Assembly: GCA_947645535.1 (NCBI GenBank)
Contig: CANSDD010000012.1
Location: 1 to 24,896, forward strand
Length of the DNA: 24,896 bases
Reading direction: 5' to 3'
From: an uncultured Mycoplasmatota bacterium
Lineage (GTDB): Bacteria > Bacillota_I > Bacilli_A > RF39 > UBA660
A program made the position numbers and the translations under genes. Below, one piece after another: positions 1 through 6,864 of the stretch; position 1 is the stretch's first letter; each line of letters starts with the position of its first letter. Under the pieces are notes generated by a model. That model was not told the DNA's origin. It was given only the letters and a program-made list of their open reading frames with translations, and did not search any database.

Positions 1-531
1 ATCATATTCATCTATTAAAATAATTACTTTTTCTTTATGATATCTATTTAACCATATAGATAATAAATTGATTGCTTGTTTGTAATCATCTTTATTTCCT
101 TCTTTATTCATATACATAATAAAAGTTTTTCTTTCTGATTCATTTAATACTTCTTTTACATATTCTTTTTTAGAATATAATTTCGCTATCATAATTTTAA
201 ATTGGTTTATTACTTCTTCAAATGTATTTTGTTTTAATTCTTTAAAATCTACATGAATAACTGGATATTTACCAAATTCTTTATAATATTTAGAATTTTC
301 TATATATAACCCTTTAAATAGTTCTCTATTTGTTTGCTTTTCATCTACATTAAAAAAACAATCTATCATCGATAATAATAAGCTTTTTCCAAATCTTCTT
401 GGTCTTGGAAATAATGTAACTTTCGTTTCATTATAAAGTAATTCTTCGATTACTTCTGTTTTATCTACATAATAAGCATTTTTTTCTATTAAATCTTTAA
501 AGTTATCTTCTCCTATTGGTATTTTCTTCAT
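1..531 (-). CDS. AAA-ATPase-like / DUF1703-type protein, N-terminal part (cut by window edge)
   Basis: Partial gene of 177 codons that runs off the left edge. It starts at ATG 531, behind a GTGAGGG ribosome binding site. The N-terminus MKKIPIGEDNFKDLIEKN, followed by YYVDKT, is the usual opening of the AAA-ATPase-like (PF09820) proteins. Those proteins normally carry a PD-(D/E)XK nuclease-like C-terminal domain, which would lie outside the window. A Walker A motif PRPRRFGKS is at residues 42-50. A Walker B-like ILIDEYD ends at the window edge, near residue 177. The family is common in gut anaerobes, often in many copies. Its role is not settled; a mobile-element or defence-related nuclease is often proposed. 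It reads the same way as the two genes to its right but is separated from them by a terminator. The family call is firm; the biological role is unknown. Confidence 0.85.
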   Translation of the reverse strand, partial: MKKIPIGEDNFKDLIEKNAYYVDKTEVIEELLYNETKVTLFPRPRRFGKSLLLSMIDCFFNVDEKQTNRELFKGLYIENSKYYKEFGKYPVIHVDFKELKQNTFEEVINQFKIMIAKLYSKKEYVKEVLNESERKTFIMYMNKEGNKDDYKQAINLLSIWLNRYHKEKVIILIDEYD

Positions 532-659
532 TATTATCCCTCACTTTCTATCTCTATTATAATTATATTATAGTTTCTTTCTTTAGACAACAATAAAAGT
601 AGTTAATTATATCTAAAATATGAATAGATAAAAATAACTTGATAAAATAAAAGAAATAA

Positions 660-697
660 ATGAAAAAGGCTCTTTCAAAAATTATGAAAGAACCTTT
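660..697 (-). terminator. Rho-independent terminator after the 739-2061 gene
   Basis: A hairpin with arms AAGGTTCTTTCA and TGAAAGAGCC (one G-T wobble) is followed on the minus strand by a run of T. It lies about 40 bases after the stop of the minus-strand repeat protein. The A/T runs on both sides would let it also work on the plus strand. Confidence 0.75.
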
Positions 698-738
698 TAT
701 CTTTTATTTCTTTAGTATCTAAGGTATGAAAAATAAAA

Positions 739-2061
739 TTATTTTTTTCTATATTTAAATTTGTAAGTGATATCAATTTCAATATCAGTACGTTTATTAA
801 GTTCTGGAATGGTATCTTGAAGTAGTTGTTCAAATTCATCTCTTGTAACATAAGAATCTAATTTTAAGAATGATTTCATTGAGTAAGAAATACGATAGCG
901 AGAATATGTTTTTGTTTTTTCTTCTCTATACCAAGAATTAGATGAATCTAATTTTTTTTCTGAAGAATAGGAAGTCCAGTTGCTATATTTTACTAAGTCT
1001 TCATCACGATTTTGGTAAGATGAAGAAGACTGAACAGAAGTAAAACCTGAATATGAACGTTTTTTTCCATTATACCATTTCCACATTTTATCTTGATAAC
1101 TATACATTTTGACAGTTTCTTTTTCTTTTTTATTGTATTCCTCACTAGGTTGTGTTGGATAGTAAGCACCACTATTCCAGTATATTTTTGTGTCTCCATC
1201 CATGTAATACCAACGATATCCAGTACTTGTTTTAATAGAACGATAAGATTTTACTTCTGGGTAATCGAGTGACCATTCTGTCCATTCAGTTTTCATTTCA
1301 GTACTTGTGTCTTTATTTGTGAATCCTACTGGTTGCTCAGATGAAAGAGTACTATAAGTCCCACCATTATCTTTATAATATTTCCATTTTTTATCTCGAT
1401 AGCTATACCAAGTTGCATCTTCTTTTTCATATTCTATAATATTGGCTTCAGCTGGAATTGTAGGGATGCTACTGGTTTTTAATGGAAGAGCTACATGATA
1501 AGTTTCGTCCATTTCTCCAATGTCATCTTCACTAATCCAATTTGACCAAGAAGAGTGATAATATTCTATTCCATAATAATTGTAATAAGGAATTACATCA
1601 GTTAATAGTTTACTAGATGGTTTTTTATTTATTTCTTTAGACCAAGATTTATATCTTTGTTCTGTAGAGCAGATAGAACAGTCCGTAATGTCATAAGTTT
1701 TGATATATTCATCTTTATATTTTGTGATTTTAACAGTTCCACTACAAATTTTATCTTTGTACATTGGTTTTTCTTCTTCTTCAAAATATATATCATCAAT
1801 ATTAAGTATAATAGATTCTCCTTCAATAGTTGGTAATAAATTGTTTGCAGCCCCATAAATTTCAGCTTTTTTTAATATTTCGTTTTCAATATTATTGCAT
1901 GCACTTGACTTAGATACATTGTAAACAATTAGGAAAATGACAAATATTATAATTAAAAATGTGCCTATGATGATAAGACTGTGATTTTTTTTCTCTGCAT
2001 ATCTTGAAGAACCATCATAGGAGTTTCCTTTTGGTTGAAATTTCTTAAACTTTAGTTTCAT
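739..2061 (-). CDS. Membrane-anchored Tyr/Trp-rich repeat protein, function unknown
   Basis: 440 residues from ATG 2061. An in-frame TTG at 2082 lies upstream of the predicted transcription start and is not favoured. The short basic N-terminus (KLKFKKFQPKG) is followed near residues 26-49 by one hydrophobic segment, IIIGTFLIIIFVIFLIVYNV. The rest should therefore be outside the cell as a type II membrane protein. The outer part is rich in Tyr, Trp, Ser, Lys and Glu. It contains two clear copies of a unit of roughly 50 residues: one opens YSYRDKKWKYYKDNGG, the other YSYQDKMWKWYNGKK. A third, weaker copy (GYRWYYMDGDTKIYWNSG) lies between them. A CSIC pair is near residue 128. I do not recognise the family; a surface-exposed binding or wall-associated protein is a guess. 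It has its own promoter and terminator, so it is probably transcribed alone. Confidence 0.8.
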   Translation of the reverse strand: MKLKFKKFQPKGNSYDGSSRYAEKKNHSLIIIGTFLIIIFVIFLIVYNVSKSSACNNIENEILKKAEIYGAANNLLPTIEGESIILNIDDIYFEEEEKPMYKDKICSGTVKITKYKDEYIKTYDITDCSICSTEQRYKSWSKEINKKPSSKLLTDVIPYYNYYGIEYYHSSWSNWISEDDIGEMDETYHVALPLKTSSIPTIPAEANIIEYEKEDATWYSYRDKKWKYYKDNGGTYSTLSSEQPVGFTNKDTSTEMKTEWTEWSLDYPEVKSYRSIKTSTGYRWYYMDGDTKIYWNSGAYYPTQPSEEYNKKEKETVKMYSYQDKMWKWYNGKKRSYSGFTSVQSSSSYQNRDEDLVKYSNWTSYSSEKKLDSSNSWYREEKTKTYSRYRISYSMKSFLKLDSYVTRDEFEQLLQDTIPELNKRTDIEIDITYKFKYRKK

Positions 2062-2084
2062 GATATCACATCTTTCTATCAATA

Positions 2085-2113
2085 ACTATAACATATAATG
2101 GGATTTAGTTCAA
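2085..2113 (-). promoter_or_regulatory. Sigma-A-type promoter of the Tyr/Trp-rich repeat protein
   Basis: On the minus strand, TTGAAC (2113-2108) and TATAGT (2090-2085) are separated by 17 bases. Transcription would start near 2078. That is downstream of the TTG at 2082 and upstream of ATG 2061, which supports the ATG as the start codon. Confidence 0.65.
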
Positions 2114-2125
2114 GAAATAACGTAA

Positions 2126-2149
2126 GAAAAAAAGAGAAGAAATCTCTTT
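2126..2149 (-). terminator. Terminator after the CotY/CotZ-like gene
   Basis: On the minus strand, AAAGAGA and TCTCTTT flank a 5-base loop and are followed by a run of T. The hairpin starts at the stop codon of the coat-protein gene. Confidence 0.7.
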
Positions 2150-2595
2150 TAAACACATTCTACTGCAGTATCTTGTAAACATCTAATTACACATAGACAA
2201 TTTAAGTCCATAGTGAAGAATGAGTTTGTTGCTACATATGGTGTAGTTGCAGCGGTAGCTGGATCAGTATTAGTAGCTAAAACTCTAAATGTTGCGCAGT
2301 TTCCATCTAGTTTTTCAATACGAAATACACTAGAACAAGAGGCATCACTAGCAGTGTTGCAATTGATGTTTTCTTTTGAGATAGGCATTTTCCATGGTGT
2401 TCCATTGCCACAACAAGTGTATAGCATTACTGGTCTTGTATTACATACAAGTGAGCTTGCACCACAACCTAAGAAACCTCTATCACAAGTATCTAAGCAG
2501 TTTTCTGAACATTCAGCATTTTGTTGTAGTATGTTGATAACTGTTAGAATTTCTGCAATACAGTTACAATCTGATTCTTTTTTGTTATTGCACAT
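2149..2595 (-). CDS. CotY/CotZ-family cysteine-rich spore coat protein
   Basis: 148 residues, starting at ATG 2595 behind AAAGGGTGA. Two blocks match what I know of the Bacillus outer-coat/crust proteins CotY and CotZ. These are FRIEKLDGNCATFRVL (residues 91-106; family pattern F-R-V-E-x-x-x-x-x-C-A-x-L-R-L-L) and TMDLNCLCVIRCL (128-140; family pattern V-D-L-x-C-F-C-A-I-Q-C-L). Seventeen cysteines fit a protein that crosslinks into an ordered lattice. CotY and CotZ self-assemble into the crust of Bacillus spores and are made in the mother cell late in sporulation. The gene is monocistronic, with its own terminator and a promoter-like site resembling a sigma-K site. The family call is good, but whether this organism forms spores cannot be told from here. 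The protein could serve another extracellular lattice. Confidence 0.8.
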   Translation of the reverse strand: MCNNKKESDCNCIAEILTVINILQQNAECSENCLDTCDRGFLGCGASSLVCNTRPVMLYTCCGNGTPWKMPISKENINCNTASDASCSSVFRIEKLDGNCATFRVLATNTDPATAATTPYVATNSFFTMDLNCLCVIRCLQDTAVECV

Positions 2596-2626
2596 ATATA
2601 TTCACCCTTTCATTTATATTTCACTA

Positions 2627-2653
2627 TAATTTATGATGTAAAATAAAAAGAGT
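2627..2653 (-). promoter_or_regulatory. Possible sigma-K-like promoter of the CotY/CotZ-like gene
   Basis: On the minus strand, CATAAATTA (2635-2627) fits the sigma-K -10 pattern CATANNNTA. An AC dinucleotide lies 16 bases upstream, as in the short sigma-K -35 box. The start would fall near 2619, with the ribosome binding site at about 2611-2602. An overlapping TATAGT could instead be a sigma-A -10, but it lacks a good -35. In AT-rich DNA this match is suggestive only. Confidence 0.35.
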
Positions 2654-2706
2654 GTGAGCAAAAGCCCTGTATTTTTATTATTTTGATTAAATTTCATAAA
2701 TGTAAC

Positions 2707-2735
2707 TTGAAAAAAGGAAAAGAGTAAAGTATAAT
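2707..2735 (+). promoter_or_regulatory. Sigma-A promoter of the 2764 gene
   Basis: TTGAAA (2707-2712) and TATAAT (2730-2735) are separated by exactly 17 bases. Transcription would start near 2742, just ahead of the GGGAGG ribosome binding site at 2752-2757. Confidence 0.8.
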
Positions 2736-2763
2736 ATATTTTAGAGTAAAAGGGAGGTAGAAT

Positions 2764-3501
2764 ATGCAAAAGATATCAGCATTAAATCAAAATAATCAAC
2801 CATTAGAAATTGAAATTATTAGATATTTAAAAAAAGATGATAAAAGATATTTAATTTTTAGTCTTGGTGAAAAAGATGAACAAGGATATAGCAAAGTTTA
2901 TGTTTCAAAAATTTTAGGATTGAATGGGACTCTTGCTGCATATGATATTATCGATGCAACTGAGTGGGCCAATGTAAAAGATTTAGTGAAAAAAATTATT
3001 AAAGCGAATCGTGAAGGAGAAGCTTTAGATATTGTTGATTTATCAGTAGATAGACTAAATAATATAAAAATTAATGGTCAACAAGTATTTAAGTTAATTA
3101 GTAATTTGATCGAGTTATTAGGTAGTAATTTACATATTATAGATGAGGATAATGAAAGTGCTGAAGTATCGTCTATTCCAGAGGTAGAAAACATGAATCA
3201 GGAAAATAGTGTAATTCCTAATGATGAAAAGGTATCTGAAGCAGTAAAAGATATGCCTGTACCAATTAGCAATAATGTTGAGGTGGCTACAACAACAGAA
3301 GAAGCAACAAAAAATGTAGTTGATAATCAAGCGCAAGAGCCAGTAAATACTATGTCAAATTCTCCTACAGAAAAAGCAGAGGAATCTAATGAATATCAGA
3401 AATTATATAAAGAGATTTTTGATAGATATGAAAAGTTATTAGAAGAAAATACAAAGTTGAAAACACAATTAGATAATATTAAGATGATTATAAACAAATA
3501 G
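2764..3501 (+). CDS. Conserved-type hypothetical protein with C-terminal coiled coil (DUF1292-like N-terminus)
   Basis: 245 residues from ATG 2764, behind GGGAGG. The N-terminal ~45 residues (EIEIIRYLKKDDKRYLIFSL, then a VYVSKI strand) resemble the small beta-rich DUF1292 fold of Bacillota; this is a pattern judgement only. Residues about 60-120 are mixed helix and strand. Residues about 125-205 are low-complexity and rich in Glu, Ser, Asn, Thr and Val, so probably disordered. The last ~35 residues (YKEIFDRYEKLLEENTKLK) form a likely coiled coil. There is no signal peptide or membrane helix, so it should be cytosolic. It has its own promoter and terminator. Function unknown. Confidence 0.8.
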   Translation: MQKISALNQNNQPLEIEIIRYLKKDDKRYLIFSLGEKDEQGYSKVYVSKILGLNGTLAAYDIIDATEWANVKDLVKKIIKANREGEALDIVDLSVDRLNNIKINGQQVFKLISNLIELLGSNLHIIDEDNESAEVSSIPEVENMNQENSVIPNDEKVSEAVKDMPVPISNNVEVATTTEEATKNVVDNQAQEPVNTMSNSPTEKAEESNEYQKLYKEIFDRYEKLLEENTKLKTQLDNIKMIINK

Positions 3502-3522
3502 GGGGTATCTATTTGTTTTTCT
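3492..3522 (+). terminator. Rho-independent terminator after the 2764 gene
   Basis: A perfect 10-bp stem, AAACAAATAG and CTATTTGTTT, has a 7-base loop and a T-rich tail. It overlaps the stop codon of the preceding gene. Confidence 0.85.
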
Positions 3523-3565
3523 ATTTTTGTTATTGTATGCATATGCTTTAAGTGAGGTGAATTAG

Positions 3566-4477
3566 ATGAAAAATGCAATTCAATATTATTATGGTTTATA
3601 TCCAGAAAATATTTTTCAAAGTAATGGATCATATGAATTTGATATAAATCATATGCATTATTATCTAACACCTTATAATCGTTCTATGGAAGAATTAGAA
3701 GAACTATATAGAATTAGTATTCAATTACTGGAACGTCAAATTTATTGTCATCAATTTGTTTTTAATATGAAACGGGAGATTATTACGGTTATCAATCATA
3801 TTCCATATGTTTTGATGAAAGTCTTTATAACTTCTAAACAAAATGTAACTATTAATGATATTTTATTTTTTTCTGGTTTAACTATGCGAGATACTGAAAA
3901 GAGTTTGCTGAGAAGAAATGAATGGAAGAAGTTATGGATGGAAAAAAATGATTATTTAGAATATCAAGTTAGTCAATTTGGAAAAAGATATCCAAAGATT
4001 CGCGAAAGTTTTGGCTATTTTATTGGTTTATCAGAAACTGGTATTTGCATGTTAAATGAGGTGGAAGAGGAAACTACTTTGGTAATTAGTCATAGGAGAA
4101 TTTGTAGTAAAAATACTTTATTTGATTTATATAATCCTCTTACTTTTATACTAGATTATAAAGAAAGAGATATTATTGAATTTTGGAAATCAGAAGTTTT
4201 AAATGAGTCTTTTTTATTAGAGGATTTTAAGAAATTTATGGAGATGTTATCTCTTAATAAAAATGAAATGATACGCTTATTTGCACGTTCCTTTTATCCT
4301 ACTTTTTATTTTGATAAATATGAGCAAATTATAGATTATCATGAAAATGAAGAGATTTTAAATGAAGTACTAGATAAGATTAGTATTTATGAAGCATTCT
4401 TAAAGTTTCTTTATTTTTATGTACGCGAAAGAGCATTGTTTCCAGATATGATATGGTTAACAAAAAGCATAGGATAA
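3566..4477 (+). CDS. YutH/CotS-type kinase-fold protein (spore-coat-associated family)
   Basis: 303 residues, starting at ATG 3566 behind AGTGAGGTG. Several features fit the degenerate phosphotransferase-fold family of Bacillus spore proteins YutH and CotS. These are an ESFGYFIGLSETGI block (about residue 147 on), an isolated SHRRI (about 174-178), and FILDYKERDIIEFW (about 193-206). A closing LFARSFYPTFYFDKYEQII segment also fits. In the family the equivalent pattern is S-F-P-Y-Y-x-G-L-x-E-N-A-I-Q, then a H-R-R/H-R-F site, then a D-x-x-x-R-D-I-A-E-W motif. The neighbouring nfu-type gene strengthens the call: yutH and yutI lie in the same chromosomal region in B. subtilis (from memory). Whether it has kinase activity is unclear. 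It ends in a hairpin shared with the convergent nfu gene. Confidence 0.6.
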   Translation: MKNAIQYYYGLYPENIFQSNGSYEFDINHMHYYLTPYNRSMEELEELYRISIQLLERQIYCHQFVFNMKREIITVINHIPYVLMKVFITSKQNVTINDILFFSGLTMRDTEKSLLRRNEWKKLWMEKNDYLEYQVSQFGKRYPKIRESFGYFIGLSETGICMLNEVEEETTLVISHRRICSKNTLFDLYNPLTFILDYKERDIIEFWKSEVLNESFLLEDFKKFMEMLSLNKNEMIRLFARSFYPTFYFDKYEQIIDYHENEEILNEVLDKISIYEAFLKFLYFYVRERALFPDMIWLTKSIG

Positions 4478-4488
4478 ATTTCCTATGC
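4461..4488 (-). terminator. Terminator of the NifU-domain gene, between convergent genes
   Basis: A perfect 8-bp stem, GCATAGGA and TCCTATGC, has a 6-base loop and is followed on the minus strand by TTTTTG. It overlaps the stop codons of both convergent genes. It may also stop plus-strand transcription, though it lacks a T-run on that side. Confidence 0.8.
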
Positions 4489-4731
4489 CGCTAGCATGTC
4501 ATCTTTTATATTAACAAGTTCTTTTACTTCTGGTACTTCTTCTTTGATTGCTGCTTCAATTCCATCTTTAAGAGTTAAGTCTAGCATTTGACAGTTAGAA
4601 CAGGCCCCCATCATTTTTATGTATACAATATTGTTTTCATATTTTACAAATTCGATATTACCTCCATCGCTTATTAAGAATGGCCGTAGGCGATTGATAA
4701 TATCGATAATTTTTTCTTCATTTTCTTTCAT
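4483..4731 (-). CDS. NifU C-terminal-domain Fe-S carrier/scaffold (YutI/NfuA type)
   Basis: 82 residues, which is a full-length stand-alone NifU domain. It starts at ATG 4729-4731 behind GGTGATG. The family landmarks are all visible: the N-terminal helix, then RPFLISDGGNIEFV with the DGG at 22-24, and the cluster-binding pair C44-x-x-C47 in GACSNCQML. A C-terminal helix (AAIKEEVPEVKELVNI) follows. Such proteins bind a [4Fe-4S] or [2Fe-2S] cluster between two subunits and pass it to client enzymes. In Bacillus the equivalent small protein is YutI. It is divergent from the S1-domain gene, with which it shares a short promoter region. Confidence 0.93.
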   Translation of the reverse strand: MKENEEKIIDIINRLRPFLISDGGNIEFVKYENNIVYIKMMGACSNCQMLDLTLKDGIEAAIKEEVPEVKELVNIKDDMLAA

Positions 4732-4749
4732 TTTTTCATCACCGATTTC

Positions 4750-4778
4750 ATTATATAATAAACGTATTTATGAGTAAA
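4750..4778 (-). promoter_or_regulatory. Promoter of the NifU-domain gene
   Basis: On the minus strand, TATAAT (4755-4750) has a partial -35 TTTACT (4778-4773) 17 bases upstream. The start would fall near 4743, immediately before the GGTGATG ribosome binding site. Confidence 0.55.
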
Positions 4779-4801
4779 GACTTTTTCTTTATAAAAAAAT
4801 A

Positions 4802-4810
4802 TGTTATAAT
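4802..4810 (+). promoter_or_regulatory. Extended -10 promoter of the S1-domain gene
   Basis: TGTTATAAT fits the extended -10 pattern TG-n-TATAAT; no good -35 is seen. Transcription would start near 4817, so the upstream ATG at 4813 would not be transcribed. Confidence 0.6.
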
Positions 4811-4827
4811 ATATGCGAGGTGTATCG

Positions 4828-5196
4828 ATGACGAAATATAGAAAAGGAAGAGTTGTCCGAGGCACAGTAACAGGCATTGAAAATTACGGAATATTTGTAT
4901 CACTTGATGAATATTATAGTGGCTTAATTCATATTTCTGAAATTTCGCATGGTTTTGTAAAAGATATTGATAATTTTGTAAAAATAGGAGAAACTATTTA
5001 TGTTGAGATTCTTGATGTGGATGAAGAGTCTTGTCATTTGAAACTTAGTATAAAAAATATTGTATATAAAATTAGTACAAATGGAAAAAAGAAAAAAATC
5101 ATTGAAACAAAGCATGGATTTCAAACATTAGCCTATAAATTACCGTTTTGGATTACTCAAAGTTTAGAAAAATTACAAAATAATCAAAAAAATTAG
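4828..5196 (+). CDS. Small S1-domain RNA-binding protein (YugI/general stress protein 13 type)
   Basis: 122 residues. I place the start at ATG 4828 rather than 4813. GCGAGGTG sits 5-6 bases ahead of 4828, and the predicted promoter at 4802-4810 excludes 4813. Residues about 5-75 are one complete S1 domain. It runs from KGRVVRGTVTGIENYGIFV through SGLIHISEIS to IGETIYVEILDVDEE and ends in LKLSIKN. The remaining ~45 residues are basic. Single-S1 proteins of this size in Bacilli (YugI/CvfD type) associate with the ribosome or RNA and adjust translation. The gene lies just ahead of the tRNA operon but has its own promoter; no clear terminator follows it. Confidence 0.88.
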   Translation: MTKYRKGRVVRGTVTGIENYGIFVSLDEYYSGLIHISEISHGFVKDIDNFVKIGETIYVEILDVDEESCHLKLSIKNIVYKISTNGKKKKIIETKHGFQTLAYKLPFWITQSLEKLQNNQKN

Positions 5197-5205
5197 TTTT
5201 ATGTG

Positions 5206-5234
5206 TTGACAAATGAGTAAATAACTGGTATAGT
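5206..5234 (+). promoter_or_regulatory. Consensus sigma-A promoter of the tRNA operon
   Basis: TTGACA (5206-5211), a 17-base spacer, and TATAGT (5229-5234) with a TG extension. It lies 19 bases ahead of the first tRNA. The same TTGACA-17-TATAGT combination is used at 22076 for the VirB2-like gene. Confidence 0.85.
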
Positions 5235-5253
5235 TAAATACGTCCGAGTGTCT

Positions 5254-5330
5254 GGGCGATTAGCTCAGTTGGTTAGAGCACCTGCCTTACAAGCAGGGGG
5301 TCGTAGGTTCGAGTCCTACATCGCCCACCA
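5254..5330 (+). tRNA. tRNA-Val (anticodon TAC)
   Basis: A complete cloverleaf: acceptor arms GGGCGAT/ATCGCCC, D-loop TAGCTCAGTTGGTTAGAGC, anticodon loop CTTACAA, T-arm GGTTCGAGTCC, and an encoded CCA. First of six closely spaced tRNAs. Confidence 0.97.
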
Positions 5331-5338
5331 TTTATGTT

Positions 5339-5414
<76 letters not shown>

Positions 5415-5423
5415 TTTATTTAT

Positions 5424-5507
5424 GGAGGGATAGCGAAGTGGTCAAACGCGGCAGACTGTAAATCTGTTCCTTCGGGTTCGATGGTTCGACTCCATCTCCC
5501 TCCACCA
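5424..5507 (+). tRNA. tRNA-Tyr (anticodon GTA)
   Basis: A class II tRNA: acceptor GGAGGGA/TCCCTCC, anticodon loop CTGTAAA, a long variable arm (TCCTTCGGG region), a T-arm GGTTCGACTCC, and an encoded CCA. Confidence 0.97.
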
Positions 5508-5529
5508 CTTTATTATAGTATGTAGATAT

Positions 5530-5605
5530 TGCCTCGTAGCCAAGCGGTAAGGCACCACACTTTGACTGTGGCATTGCGCTAGTTCGAATCTAGCCGAGGC
5601 AGCCA
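5530..5605 (+). tRNA. tRNA-Gln (anticodon TTG)
   Basis: Acceptor TGCCTCG/CGAGGCA, anticodon stem CCACA/TGTGG with loop CTTTGAC, T-arm AGTTCGAATCT, and an encoded CCA after discriminator G. The U1-A72 opening is typical of bacterial tRNA-Gln. Confidence 0.96.
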
Positions 5606-5614
5606 TTTAGTTAT

Positions 5615-5690
5615 GTCTCGTTAGCTCAGCAGGTAGAGCATTTGACTTTTAATCAAAGGGTCACGTGTTCGAATCACGTACGAGACACCA
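5615..5690 (+). tRNA. tRNA-Lys (anticodon TTT)
   Basis: Acceptor GTCTCGT/ACGAGAC, anticodon stem TTTGA/TCAAA with loop CTTTTAA, T-arm TGTTCGAATCA, and an encoded CCA. Confidence 0.97.
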
Positions 5691-5695
5691 TTTCT

Positions 5696-5772
5696 GGGGA
5701 ATTAGCTCAGCTGGCTAGAGCACCTGCCCTGCACGCAGGGGGTCAAGGGTTCGAATCCCTTATTCTCCACCA
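5696..5772 (+). tRNA. tRNA-Ala (anticodon TGC)
   Basis: Acceptor GGGGAAT/ATTCTCC, anticodon stem CCTGC/GCAGG with loop CCTGCAC, T-arm GGTTCGAATCC, and an encoded CCA. Last tRNA of the operon. Confidence 0.97.
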
Positions 5773-5783
5773 TGATGATTATT

Positions 5784-5820
5784 AAACTCGAATTCTTGAT
5801 ATTCGGGTTTTTATTTATTT
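5784..5820 (+). terminator. Terminator of the tRNA operon
   Basis: A 10-bp stem AAACTCGAAT/ATTCGGGTTT (one G-T wobble) has a 7-base loop and a T-rich tail. It starts 11 bases after the last CCA. Confidence 0.85.
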
Positions 5821-6049
5821 TGATGAAATATTATTGAAGAATAATATGCTGAATTTTGCAATAGAGGTTTCAAAAACATTTGAATCAAATTTGGAGTGTG
5901 TTCTATGAAAATGCTAAGAAATAGTTATTTTAGTATGGATTGAACAATTAAATTTAACGATAGTTGTTTTTCTTGTTTATAAGGAACATGTATTTTTTCT
6001 AAAAACAAATTGATCAACATATGTATAAAAAAAGATATATTATTGTGAT
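5821..6049. other. Gene-poor stretch between the tRNA operon and the tnpB remnant
   Basis: No intact reading frame, RNA fold or clear promoter is visible. The text is AT-rich with stops in all frames. Given its position it may include unrecognisable debris of the adjacent mobile element. Confidence 0.4.
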
Positions 6050-6345
6050 AGAGGTGATACATATGGAAAAATATATAGTAATCCAAGACAAATAAAAGAA
6101 TCTAAAAAGAAGATAAAAGGATTAATAGATGGTATTCACGAAATAAAGTAGGAAGTAAAAATAGATATAAAATAAAGAAATTAGAGAGAGTATATCAGAA
6201 ATTAAAAAATACAAGAGAATGTTGTTTATATATTGTGAATAAAGAAATAGTGGAAGAAAGTGATATTATCGTGGGAACCTTTTAAAAATATGTATGAAGG
6301 GTTAAAAAGATATATGGATGAACTTGCAATCAATTCAAATTTTTC
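6050..6345 (+). pseudogene. tnpB: Degraded IS200/IS605-type TnpB, central fragment
   Basis: Frameshifted pieces of a TnpB-like nuclease. In one frame (from 6065) GKIYSNPRQIKESKKKIKG reads like the TnpB block that follows the first catalytic region. A stop at about 6148 ends this frame. Shifting frame gives VGSKNRYKIKKLERVYQKLK and then IVNKEIVEESDIIV. These correspond to the conserved K-K-G-S-x-N-R block and the segment leading to the second catalytic acid (I-V-I-E-D-L in intact TnpB). The E-D-L itself is lost, replaced by GTF and a stop. No start codon, first catalytic Asp or TnpA partner is recognisable. Intact TnpB is an RNA-guided DNA endonuclease of IS200/IS605 elements; this copy cannot be functional. 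Confidence 0.75.
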
Positions 6346-6532
6346 CCCCAAAATAGGGTAGCGACTATCTAAATTTAGGTTACGTGTGAAAAAAATTCTG
6401 TGAAGTAGAAAAGCATGAGGAGCAAAATTTATTTTGACTTTTGTTCTGAAGTGAGAAAGTTATATTTTGGAAATACTAATCTCTTAAGTAAAATCATTGA
6501 GAAAGCTTAAAAAATAATTTAATGAAAAAGTT
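6346..6532. other. Non-coding stretch ahead of tRNA-Arg
   Basis: No gene or clear RNA fold. It includes a CCCCCAAAATAGGG stretch (6346-6359) of unknown meaning. It is probably decayed sequence. Confidence 0.35.
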
Positions 6533-6538
6533 TATAAT
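6533..6538 (+). promoter_or_regulatory. Possible -10 box of tRNA-Arg
   Basis: TATAAT lies 22 bases ahead of the tRNA, in the right place for its promoter, but no matching -35 box is visible. Confidence 0.35.
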
Positions 6539-6560
6539 TTAATTATAAATTATTAGCTAT

Positions 6561-6637
6561 GTCCATATAGCTCAGCTGGATAGAGCATTTCCCTCCGAAG
6601 GAAGAGGTCGTGAGTTCGAATCTCATTATGGACACCA
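6561..6637 (+). tRNA. tRNA-Arg (anticodon CCG)
   Basis: Acceptor GTCCATA/TATGGAC, D-arm AGCTCAGCTGGATAGAGC, anticodon loop CTCCGAA, T-arm AGTTCGAATCT, and an encoded CCA. It stands alone, between two tnpB remnants, 0.8 kb from the six-tRNA operon. Confidence 0.96.
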
Positions 6638-6684
6638 AATTGATAGGAAACTTGAACTTTTAATTCGAGAGTAATAAATATTGG

Positions 6685-6726
6685 GGCTGTAATGAAATGA
6701 AATAATTTCATATAGCCTTTTTTTTG
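6685..6726 (+). terminator. Terminator after tRNA-Arg
   Basis: The stem pairs GGCT with AGCC and ATGAAAT with ATTTCAT, with a small internal bulge, followed by eight or more T. Confidence 0.7.
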
Positions 6727-6781
6727 TTTTTTAAGAATAAAGTTATTAAAAATAAACATTTATTAACTGATAAATCCCAGT

Positions 6782-6806
6782 TTCCTCTAATCTTATTTTA
6801 GAGGAA
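6782..6806. repeat. Perfect 9-bp inverted repeat
   Basis: TTCCTCTAA and TTAGAGGAA flank a 7-base loop. No T-run follows, so it is not a typical terminator. It may be a residue of a mobile-element end or a lone RNA hairpin. Confidence 0.4.
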
Positions 6807-6864
6807 TTATAGTTGTTTGTTCTATGCTTTTTAATTCATCAAATATTAATAAATATAAGAAAAA

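Noticed and set aside
2213..2629. Plus-strand ORF opposite the CotY/CotZ-like gene
   Set aside because: It is an antisense shadow; the minus-strand frame has the conserved family motifs, ribosome binding site and terminator.
6553..6759. Minus-strand ORF containing NEIRTHDLFLRREMLYPAELYG
   Set aside because: It is the antisense translation of tRNA-Arg (6561-6637). This NEIRTHD...YPAELYG string is a well-known false protein seen opposite tRNA genes.
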